64,000 nt of DNA from Paenibacillus sp. FSL H7-0357 (GTDB lineage: Bacteria; Bacillota; Bacilli; Paenibacillales; Paenibacillaceae). The DNA is taken from contig NZ_CP009241.1 in NCBI RefSeq assembly GCF_000758525.1, positions 2,790,001 to 2,854,000 on the forward strand. Direction: 5' to 3'. Positions 57,373-64,000 of the stretch are shown here, in pieces. Numbering within the stretch: the first letter of the stretch is position 1; every line of letters begins with the position of its first letter. A program made the position numbers and the translations under genes. The notes under the pieces were generated by a model, which ran no database searches, was not told the origin of the DNA, and saw only the letters and a list, made by a program, of their open reading frames with translations.

Positions 57373-58649
57373 TATTGAGCCGGCGGGAAGGGCGAATCCG
57401 GCGGCTTGCTGGCGGCAGGTTTTATTTTACGGTTAAAATAACGTCCGGGGCCTCCTCCAACATCAACGAGATGCTTGCCGAGAAACCCAAGGAAGGCGAG
57501 CAGTGAAAAGCCCGTGGCCACCAGGTAAAAAACTTCGCGTCCGGCGTCCTGAAAAATCAGGCCTCCGAATGTACCGCTTAGCAGGCCGGAGGCGCTGGAC
57601 CACACCACCGTGAATAGAGCGAGTCCTGTTGCACGCAGATGGTCGGGAATGATCCGTGTAATGTACCGGACGGCCGTCACATAAAAAACTCCGAACGAAA
57701 TGCTGTGCATCGCCTGAATAGCGATAATGGCCCCGGGAACATCGGCCAGCGACATAAGCAGAAAGCGCAAGGCATACATAAGGCTGCCAATCGCGAGCAG
57801 CGGCAGCTCTTTGAATCTTTCTCCATATTTGCTGAGCAAAAAGAAGACAGGGATTTCGCTAAGTGCCGAAGCGAGCAGTGCCCAGCCGATGACTTCATCA
57901 CCGGCATTCATGCCTTTCAGGCTGAGTGTTAGAAAAGCTTCATTCATTCTGTGGCCGAGGGCGAGTACGAATACACAGCCGAAGAACCACAGCACTTCCT
58001 TTTGCAGTAAAATTTCTTTAAGTCCGCCGCTCTTGACAGGGGGCTCTCCAGAGCTGACACTGCTCCCGGTTGCTTCATCATTCCGCTTGGCATCCTTCAG
58101 CCCGAAGGTGATAAGGAGTGCGGCAGCAATGATAACAAGACAGACGGTAATGCTGTAGGAAGGACCTAAGGCCCGCAGAACGTAGCCGATGGTGAGCGCG
58201 AAGAAGGAATACCCGAGAGAGCCGAATACGCGTATGGCAATGAAGTTGCGTCCGTGGCGCTGCGCTATTTTGATGGCCATAGTGTCTGCAAGCGGAAAAA
58301 CCGGGTAATAGAAGAAATAGAAAAGGGAAATAATAAGCATAACACTTGTAAAGCCGGTGGCCCTAGCCAGCATTATTGCAGTTACCAATTGACCTGCCAG
58401 GAGGATAGCCATGATCTTTTTGATCGTGCCCAGCCGGTCGCTGACCATGCTCCAGAACAGATTGGAAAGAATGGAGATCAGCGGTCCGACAGAATATATC
58501 AGTCCGACCTGAGGGCTGCTGAAGCCCAGATGGGTATAGAATAGCGGGAAATACGAAACTACCAGCACACTTGTGCCGTAAAGTGTGAACATAAAGGATC
58601 GCAGCCAGTTCTGATCGCTGTACCGGCCGCCGGTCCGTCCTGAATACAT
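57372..58649 (-). CDS. MFS transporter (MFS_1-like/3-phenylpropionate-type)
   Basis: A 425-residue protein with 12 helices. The N-terminus SDQNWLRSFMFTLYGTSVLV and the loop FWSMVSDRLGTIKKIMAI after helix 2 place it in the MFS_1-like group that includes LacY-type and HcaT proteins. A hydrophilic loop near residue 205 splits the halves. The C-terminal tail is Pro-rich. ATG 58649 has GGAGGAG 9 bases upstream. Substrate unknown. Confidence 0.87.
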   Translation of the reverse strand: MYSGRTGGRYSDQNWLRSFMFTLYGTSVLVVSYFPLFYTHLGFSSPQVGLIYSVGPLISILSNLFWSMVSDRLGTIKKIMAILLAGQLVTAIMLARATGFTSVMLIISLFYFFYYPVFPLADTMAIKIAQRHGRNFIAIRVFGSLGYSFFALTIGYVLRALGPSYSITVCLVIIAAALLITFGLKDAKRNDEATGSSVSSGEPPVKSGGLKEILLQKEVLWFFGCVFVLALGHRMNEAFLTLSLKGMNAGDEVIGWALLASALSEIPVFFLLSKYGERFKELPLLAIGSLMYALRFLLMSLADVPGAIIAIQAMHSISFGVFYVTAVRYITRIIPDHLRATGLALFTVVWSSASGLLSGTFGGLIFQDAGREVFYLVATGFSLLAFLGFLGKHLVDVGGGPGRYFNRKIKPAASKPPDSPFPPAQ

Positions 58650-58826
58650 GAAGTTGCACTCCTCCGGATATCAAATACGGATAGTATAGCATAAAGAAAA
58701 GTCGGCATGTTTGTTAAAATTGAGGTATTTCTGAATCTTTCAACCTTTTGCGAAAGTGATTTTGTTGTTTGTACAAATACGTTGATGATATTATAATAAT
58801 GATGATTTGGATAAGGAGACAACAAT

Positions 58827-59924
58827 GTGGAGGCACTGTCATTGAGTGAATTTGAGCAAGGCCGTTACCTTAGCCCGCGGGGCCCTATTGGGCTTATGAA
58901 CAGGGTCTACAAGTACGTGCTGCCGGAAGTGCGGGAATGTCTGGGCTTCTGGCGCCAGGATGCGGAAGGGATTCCCGATCCCGAGCTCCGCAAGCAAGCG
59001 CTTGCCAGCATTGAGACGAAGCAGTTTCATTGTGAAGGCGGCGGGATTTATGCCGCCGGTAATTTGTCAATGAGACATATATTGATTCCGTTAATTGTCG
59101 CATACCAAACGATCAGTGATTATCTGGACAACTTATGTGATCGCAGTACTTCGCTGGATCCTGCCGATTTCAGGCTGCTGCATCAATCCATGCTGGACGC
59201 AATTACCCCCGGTGCAGAGCCTGTTAATTATTATGCGCTGCGCAGCGAGCAGAATGACGGCGGATATTTGTACAGGCTGGTCCGGAAGTGTCAGGAGATG
59301 ACCGCGCTTTTGCCCGGGTATGCTTCGGCGGTCGCGGAGATTCATGATCTGGCTGTACTGTATACGGATTTGCAGGTTTATAAGCACATAAGCCCCGAAC
59401 TCAGGGAAGATGCCCTGAAGGAGTGGTGGGCGAAAGAGGGAAAGCGTGCTCCGCATCTTCAATGGAATGAGTTTGCAGCAGCAACAGGTTCCACGCTGGG
59501 TGTATTTATGCTTTTTCTGGCCTCTTGCGACCCCAAGCTGACTAAATCGGCATCGGTTTCGATTCGTGCTGCGTATTTTCCGCATCTTTGCGGATTGCAC
59601 ATTATGTTGGATTACCTGATCGATCAGGATGAAGACCGGGCCGGCGGTGATCTTAATTTCTGCAATTATTATGACAATTCAGATACTATGCTGAACCGGA
59701 TCGCTTCCATCGTGGAGTGGGCCCGTAAGGATGTCCGTAATCTTCCCGAGACCTCCATGCACCGCATGGTGATTGAGGGGCTTCTGGCACTTTATTTATC
59801 CGATCCGAAAGTCAGCGAACAGCGGGAGGTTCGCACGGTATCGAAGCGTCTGATGAGAAAGAGCCCGCTGACCAGACTGTTCTTTTTTGTGAACAGCCGC
59901 TGGATCCGCAAACACATGTATTAG
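58827..59924 (+). CDS. Tetraprenyl-beta-curcumene synthase-like (YtpB, DUF2600)
   Basis: A 365-residue large terpene synthase of the YtpB type. Two Asp-rich motifs typical of the family are present: ISDYLDNLCDRS near residue 95 and MLDYLIDQDEDR near residue 265. Helical content is high and no membrane helix is obvious. In Bacillus the enzyme converts heptaprenyl diphosphate into tetraprenyl-beta-curcumene, the precursor of C35 sesquarterpenes. GTG 58827 has AAGGAGA 7 bases upstream. No partner cyclase gene is seen in the window. Confidence 0.9.
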   Translation: MEALSLSEFEQGRYLSPRGPIGLMNRVYKYVLPEVRECLGFWRQDAEGIPDPELRKQALASIETKQFHCEGGGIYAAGNLSMRHILIPLIVAYQTISDYLDNLCDRSTSLDPADFRLLHQSMLDAITPGAEPVNYYALRSEQNDGGYLYRLVRKCQEMTALLPGYASAVAEIHDLAVLYTDLQVYKHISPELREDALKEWWAKEGKRAPHLQWNEFAAATGSTLGVFMLFLASCDPKLTKSASVSIRAAYFPHLCGLHIMLDYLIDQDEDRAGGDLNFCNYYDNSDTMLNRIASIVEWARKDVRNLPETSMHRMVIEGLLALYLSDPKVSEQREVRTVSKRLMRKSPLTRLFFFVNSRWIRKHMY

Positions 59925-59990
59925 ATGTCGTGGAGCGCATTCCCTCAATAAGGGATGGGCACCGCACAATTTTAAGGAGGAACTAACAGG

Positions 59991-60962
59991 ATGACTAATG
60001 TTAAAAAAATCGCAGTATTGACCAGTGGAGGAGACTCACAGGGCATGAACGCCGCTGTTCGCGCGGTAGTGCGCAGCGCAATTTTTTACGGGGTTGAAGT
60101 GTATGGTATCCAGCGCGGCTATCAGGGTCTGCTGAACCGCGACATTTTCCCGATGGATCTGCGCAGTGTAGGCGATATTATTCAACGTGGAGGTACCATT
60201 CTGCAGTCTGCGCGATGTCTTGAATTCGTGAAGCCTGAAGGTCAGCAGAAAGGTGCGGACATCCTGAACGAAATGGGCATCGACGGCCTTGTGGTTATCG
60301 GTGGTGACGGCTCTTACAAAGGGGCTAACAAGCTCAGCAAGCTGGGAATTAAGACAATGGCTTTGCCGGGTACGATTGATAATGACATTTCTTTCACGGA
60401 CTACACGATTGGATTTGATACGGCAGTAGGGGTAGTTGTAGATGCCATTAACAAGCTTCGTGACACCATGTCCTCGCATGAGCGTTCCTCCATTGTAGAA
60501 GTTATGGGACGCCACTGCGGAGATATTGCTCTTCATGCAGGCCTGGCTTCCGGAGCCGAAACCATTCTCGTACCGGAAATGCCTTATGACCTCAACGAGG
60601 TGGCTGACCGGATGCGTGACAACTTTGCCAGAGGCAAACGCCACAGTATCGTTATTGTCGCTGAAGGTGTAGGCAAGGGCGAAGACGTTGCACAAGCGTT
60701 GAAAGACCGCCATGCTTCACTGGACGCCCGCGTAACGGTTCTGGGTCATATTCAGCGCGGAGGTACTCCGACTCCAGGCGACCGCAACCTGGCAAGCCGT
60801 TTGGGTGACTTTGCTGTTCGCAAACTGCTCGAAGGTGAATCGGATAAAGGCTGCGGCATTATTAAAGGTGAGCTGACGCTTACCGATATCGATACTGTGG
60901 TGAATACGAAGAAAGATTTCGATACGGAATTGTACGAGCTGGCTTCCCGTCTTTCCCAATAG
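59991..60962 (+). CDS. pfkA: ATP-dependent 6-phosphofructokinase
   Basis: A 323-residue glycolytic enzyme. Motifs: LTSGGDSQGMNAAVRAVVR (ATP site; the family usually has GGDSPG), VIGGDGSYKGA, LPGTIDNDISFTDYTIGFDT with the catalytic Asp, VMGRHCGDIALHAGLASGAE, and LGHIQRGGTPTPGDR for the effector and substrate site. The Gln in place of Pro and the SF in place of PG after IDND are small departures. AAGGAGG precedes ATG 59991. It ends at a strong terminator. Confidence 0.95.
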   Translation: MTNVKKIAVLTSGGDSQGMNAAVRAVVRSAIFYGVEVYGIQRGYQGLLNRDIFPMDLRSVGDIIQRGGTILQSARCLEFVKPEGQQKGADILNEMGIDGLVVIGGDGSYKGANKLSKLGIKTMALPGTIDNDISFTDYTIGFDTAVGVVVDAINKLRDTMSSHERSSIVEVMGRHCGDIALHAGLASGAETILVPEMPYDLNEVADRMRDNFARGKRHSIVIVAEGVGKGEDVAQALKDRHASLDARVTVLGHIQRGGTPTPGDRNLASRLGDFAVRKLLEGESDKGCGIIKGELTLTDIDTVVNTKKDFDTELYELASRLSQ

Positions 60963-60993
60963 AATACAAGAGAGCAGCAAATGCTGCTTCACA

Positions 60994-61020
60994 AGCCGCC
61001 TAGAGATAGGCGGTTTTTTT
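60994..61020 (+). terminator. Intrinsic terminator of pfkA
   Basis: CCGCCTA-GAGA-TAGGCGG hairpin followed by seven Ts. Confidence 0.92.
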
Positions 61021-61024
61021 ATGT

Positions 61025-61053
61025 TTGACAATATACCCCCACCCGTATATTAT
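61025..61053 (+). promoter_or_regulatory. SigmaA promoter of the sulfur-response operon
   Basis: TTGACA (61025-61030), 17-base spacer, TATTAT (61048-61053). An imperfect operator-like sequence TATACCCCCACCCGTATA (61032-61049) fills the spacer. Confidence 0.8.
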
Positions 61054-61070
61054 ATACCCCATGGGGTATA
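61053..61070. promoter_or_regulatory. CstR operator, perfect palindrome
   Basis: TATACCCCATGGGGTATA is a perfect 18-base palindrome of the ATACCCC/GGGGTAT type used by CsoR/CstR repressors. It starts at the end of the -10 element and lies 21 bases before the first gene, so binding would block transcription. Confidence 0.85.
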
Positions 61071-61090
61071 ATTATAAGGAGGAAAAGAAG

Positions 61091-63574
61091 ATGGGTAAAA
61101 CAATCATTATTATTGGTGGCGTTGCTGGTGGAGCGACAGCTGCCGCGAGGCTGCGGAGACTGAATGAACAGGATGAGATCATCCTGTTTGAACGCGGGGA
61201 GCATGTATCGTTTGCCAACTGCGGACTGCCTTATTATATTGGTGAAACAATTGATTCCCGCGATAAGCTGTTTCTTCAGACGCCTAAGGGTATAAAGGAA
61301 CGATTTAACATAGATGTTCGTGTGCTTACTGAAGTAACGGAAATTGTACGCCAGCATAAACTTGTTCATTACCGTGATGTCCGAACGGGTGAGACGGGGG
61401 AGATTCCATATGACATCCTGATTCTGTCCCCGGGAGCCAGACCTATTGTGCCTGATATTCCAGGTCTCTCCGAGACCAAGAATGTGTTCACCTTAAGAAA
61501 TATCCCGGATACGGACCGGATTAAATCTTTTGTAGACAGTATGCGTCCTAAGCATGCCACGGTTATCGGCGGAGGTTTTATCGGGCTGGAAATGGCGGAG
61601 AACCTCCGTGAACGTGGACTTGAGGTGACGATTATTGACCGCGGTGCACAGCTCCTCAATCCGCTGGACCCGGAAATGGCCAAACCTGTGGAAGAGCATC
61701 TCCGGATGCACGGCGTGGAAATAAGGCTGAATGAGGGGGTGGAGGCTTTTGAGCAACAGGGCGGAATGCTGCGGCTTTCTTCTGGAGACGTGATCAGGAC
61801 CGAGATGATCATTATGGCAATTGGAGTCACTCCAGAGAATGAGCTTGCCCGCCACAGCGGTCTAGAGCTGGGAATCCGCGGCGCGGTTAAGGTCAGTTCT
61901 ACCCTGCAGACCAGCGATCCCGATATTTATGCCATCGGTGACGCCATTGAGGTCAAGGACCGCAATCATGGATTCGCCACCATGGTTTCTCTGGCATGGG
62001 GAGCGAACCGGCAAGGCCGTCTAGCGGCAGATCATATCAACGGTCACGCCATCTCCTACGATGGAGCTTTGGGAACGGCAATCATTAAGACCTTTAACCT
62101 GACCTCAGCAGTTACCGGGAACAATGAGAAGACGCTCACAGCTCTCGGTGTCCCTTATGAGGCCATTCATATCCATCCCAATTCACATGCGGGTTATTAC
62201 CCCGGGGCATCCCCGATTGCCATGAAGCTGCTGTTCAATCCCGACAATGGTGATATATACGGAGCACAGGCTGTGGGGGCAGACGGTGCTGACAAGCGGA
62301 TTGATGTCATTGCCACTGCTATTCGCGGCAAGCTGAAAGTGAACGAGCTCGCAGATATAGAGCTGGCCTATGCACCGCCATATTCTTCAGCTAAGGACCC
62401 TGTCAATATGGCCGGGTATGCCGCTTCCAATGTTGTGGATGGATTAGTCAGCAATCTGCAGTGGCATGAGGTGGATGCTTTCTCCGCCAAGGGCGGACTG
62501 ATCATCGACGTCAGGGACGAGGTGGAACGGCTGGCAGGTTCCATTCCCGGCTCAGTGAACATTCCATTGTCCGAACTGAGAAACCGGCTTGCCGAGATTC
62601 CTGCGGATCAGGAGATCGCGGTATCCTGCCAGGTAGGGCTTAGAGGCTATATTGCTGCAAGAATGCTGAGTCAGCATGGGTACAGCGTGAAGAATGTTGA
62701 TGGTGGATACAAAACGTATGCTGTAATGGCAATGAAGGATATCCTGCCGCCAGAGGAGCGCAGCAAAGATACGGCAGCCCATTTGCCAACTTCTCCGGAT
62801 TCACTAGATGACAGGGCACAAAGCGGCAGCGGGGAGCAGCTGCTGTTGCTGGATGCTTGCGGACTGCAGTGTCCGGGCCCTATACTCAAAGTATATGAGA
62901 CTGTAAAGTCCATGCAGGAAGGACAGCAGCTGGAGATTGCTGCTACGGATTTCGGTTTTGCCGCAGATATTAAGCAGTGGTGCCTCAAGACGCAGAATAC
63001 ACTGGAATCGGTGGATGTGTCGGAAGGGAAAGTGAAGGCTCTTGTACGTAAAGGGTTAAACAGGGTGACGGGAGAAGCCTTGCCAGCAGTGCCTTCTGAA
63101 GCCAAGGAGGGTACGACGATGATCGTGTTCAGCGGTGATCTGGACAAGACGATTGCTTCCTTCATTATTGCCTCCGGTGCGGCAGCGATGGGCAAGCAGG
63201 TGACCATGTTCTTTACCTTCTGGGGATTGAATGTTCTTCGTCAGAGAAATGCTTCTCCGGTTAAGAAAAAAGGGTTGGATAAAATGTTCGGAATGATGAT
63301 GCCTCAGGGTACCACAAAGCTGCCGTTGTCCAGAATGAACATGGGCGGGCTGGGTGCAAGACTGATACGGCATGCAATGAAACGGAAAAATGTGGACTCT
63401 CTGGAACAGCTGATGCAGGGTGCGCTGAATGCCGGCGTAAAGATCATTGCCTGCACGATGAGTATGGACATCATGGGCATCAAGCAGGAAGAATTAATAG
63501 CTGGCGTTGATTTTGGCGGGGTAGCCAGTTATCTGGGAGCCGCTGAGGATTCGGGTGTGAATTTGTTTATCTAA
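61091..63574 (+). CDS. Four-part CoA-disulfide reductase-like flavoprotein with rhodanese, TusA and DsrE-like parts
   Basis: An 827-residue fusion. Residues 1-445 are a pyridine nucleotide-disulfide oxidoreductase of the CoADR type: FAD site IIIGGVAGGATAAARLRRLN, redox Cys in FANCGLPYYIGE, second site VIGGGFIGLEMAENL. A rhodanese domain follows (about 455-560, active Cys in VSCQVGLRGYIAARM), then TusA (about 590-665, DACGLQCPGPILKVYETVKS), then a DsrE/F-like domain to the end (IACTMSMDIMGI). The parts handle persulfides and relay sulfur. ATG 61091 has AAGGAGG 8 bases upstream. It is under the CstR-type operator and followed by the repressor gene. Confidence 0.92.
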   Translation: MGKTIIIIGGVAGGATAAARLRRLNEQDEIILFERGEHVSFANCGLPYYIGETIDSRDKLFLQTPKGIKERFNIDVRVLTEVTEIVRQHKLVHYRDVRTGETGEIPYDILILSPGARPIVPDIPGLSETKNVFTLRNIPDTDRIKSFVDSMRPKHATVIGGGFIGLEMAENLRERGLEVTIIDRGAQLLNPLDPEMAKPVEEHLRMHGVEIRLNEGVEAFEQQGGMLRLSSGDVIRTEMIIMAIGVTPENELARHSGLELGIRGAVKVSSTLQTSDPDIYAIGDAIEVKDRNHGFATMVSLAWGANRQGRLAADHINGHAISYDGALGTAIIKTFNLTSAVTGNNEKTLTALGVPYEAIHIHPNSHAGYYPGASPIAMKLLFNPDNGDIYGAQAVGADGADKRIDVIATAIRGKLKVNELADIELAYAPPYSSAKDPVNMAGYAASNVVDGLVSNLQWHEVDAFSAKGGLIIDVRDEVERLAGSIPGSVNIPLSELRNRLAEIPADQEIAVSCQVGLRGYIAARMLSQHGYSVKNVDGGYKTYAVMAMKDILPPEERSKDTAAHLPTSPDSLDDRAQSGSGEQLLLLDACGLQCPGPILKVYETVKSMQEGQQLEIAATDFGFAADIKQWCLKTQNTLESVDVSEGKVKALVRKGLNRVTGEALPAVPSEAKEGTTMIVFSGDLDKTIASFIIASGAAAMGKQVTMFFTFWGLNVLRQRNASPVKKKGLDKMFGMMMPQGTTKLPLSRMNMGGLGARLIRHAMKRKNVDSLEQLMQGALNAGVKIIACTMSMDIMGIKQEELIAGVDFGGVASYLGAAEDSGVNLFI

Positions 63575-63588
63575 AGGATGTGGGATGT

Positions 63589-63849
63589 ATGGAATATGAT
63601 AAAGGCATCAAAAACAGATTGAAGCGTATTGAGGGCCAGGTGCGTGGTGTGCTGGGCATGCTGGAGGAAGGGCAGGATTGCCGGGAGATTGTGACCCAGC
63701 TGACGGCAATAAGAACAGCTGTAGACCGCACTGTGGGTGCTGTTATCGGCGCTAATCTGGAGCAATGCATTCAGGAGGAGCTGGAGCAGGGCAATTCACC
63801 GGATAAAGTGATTAAGGAAGCGGTAGAGATGCTTGTAAAAAGTCGTTAA
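63589..63849 (+). CDS. cstR: CsoR/CstR-family repressor, persulfide-sensing type
   Basis: An 86-residue helical repressor of the DUF156 family. It starts MEYDKGIKNRLKRIEGQVRG and has Cys31 (EEGQDCREIV) and Cys60 (GANLEQCI). The copper sensor CsoR has a His four residues before the second Cys; here it is Asn56, as in CstR, which reacts with sulfane sulfur by linking the two Cys. ATG 63589 is preferred to GTG 63580 for spacing to AAAGGA. It lies 14 bases after the flavoprotein it is expected to control. Confidence 0.9.
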   Translation: MEYDKGIKNRLKRIEGQVRGVLGMLEEGQDCREIVTQLTAIRTAVDRTVGAVIGANLEQCIQEELEQGNSPDKVIKEAVEMLVKSR

Positions 63850-63855
63850 CTCAAA

Positions 63856-63897
63856 AAAAGGAACAGTCGCGGATGAGCGCGCTGTTCCTTTTTAATT
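63856..63897. terminator. Bidirectional terminator
   Basis: AAAAGGAACAG and CTGTTCCTTTTT flank an inner CGCG/CGCG stem; A- and T-runs on both sides serve the plus-strand repressor gene and the convergent minus-strand gene. Confidence 0.8.
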
Positions 63898-64000
63898 AAC
63901 TGCGAGAACATCACACTTCTTCGGCATGGTGCCGAAAAAAGCAGTGCTGCACTCAAAGCCATTATTGTTCTCCAGCCCCGGTGGCCAAAGCAAACCGCCG
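63892..64000 (-). CDS. 3' end of an unidentified gene cut by the window edge
   Basis: The minus strand is open from the window end to a TAA at 63892-63894. The last residues read GLLWPPGLENNNGFECSTAF, then FGTMPKKCDVLAVN. The stop lies beside a bidirectional terminator, the expected place for a gene end. The fragment is too short to assign. Confidence 0.5.
   Translation of the reverse strand, partial: GGLLWPPGLENNNGFECSTAFFGTMPKKCDVLAVN

Overview
The window looks like chromosomal DNA of a Paenibacillus-type Gram-positive bacterium (Bacillota). Ribosome binding sites are strong AGGAGG types, GTG and TTG starts are common, intrinsic terminators are clear, and many proteins belong to Bacillus/Paenibacillus families (YtpB-type terpene synthase, YtxH, DUF1450/YuzB, hemEHY, CstR, ABC-F YfmR/Uup). 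No prophage, plasmid origin, CRISPR array or rRNA operon is visible. The placement in Paenibacillus is inferred from gene content, not from a database search.

Layout. 1-1800: a mobile-DNA scar with a cut-off small membrane gene, the 5' stump of a methyltransferase gene, and a TnpB-only IS200/IS605-type element with recognisable end hairpins and a probable omega-RNA region. 1800-6400: LysE exporter plus Lrp regulator, a tRNA-Leu, a TetR gene facing a perfect palindrome, a broken gene and a CocE/NonD hydrolase, then a decayed mobile-element remnant. 6700-14135: two consecutive sigma-factor/ABC-transporter modules with the same gene order and the same overlapping sigma/membrane-gene architecture. 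14632-18864: a large hybrid histidine kinase with six PAS domains and small membrane proteins. 18857-26759: a zinc-starvation (Zur-type) island on both strands, with two CobW-family GTPases, a UPF0718 permease and its TIGR03943 partner, zinc-free ribosomal proteins L33 and S14, and the ABC zinc importer, with Zur-like 7-1-7 boxes in front of the promoters. 26800-41000: mixed housekeeping genes (acetyltransferase, methyltransferases, MBL hydrolase, double-HTH protein, HepT-like protein, SufR-like regulator, glutamate racemase, LysM-carboxypeptidase, an IscA relative without cysteines, aldo/keto reductase, rRNA methyltransferase, MFS transporter). 41129-44676: the haem operon hemE-hemH-hemY. 44800-60962: CapA-like protein, GDPD, FAH-family enzyme, DUF92, TetR, ABC-F, peptidases (M42, PepF), cold-shock protein, MFS, terpene synthase and pfkA. 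61025-63849: a persulfide-response operon encoding a four-domain sulfur-handling flavoprotein and its CstR-type repressor, with a perfect operator lying just downstream of the promoter -10. The last 109 bases hold the 3' end of an unidentified minus-strand gene.

How the genes work together. The zinc island combines uptake (ZnuABC), metal delivery (CobW proteins), a second membrane system, and swapping of zinc-containing ribosomal proteins for zinc-free ones. The two sigma/ABC modules look like self-regulated envelope-stress or export units of the sigmaY (yxl) type. The CstR operon senses and detoxifies reactive sulfur. The most unusual items are the twin sigma/ABC modules, the histidine-for-cysteine IscA homologue, the two in-frame starts of PepF (one giving a signal-peptide form), and a palindromic repeat present twice in the window.
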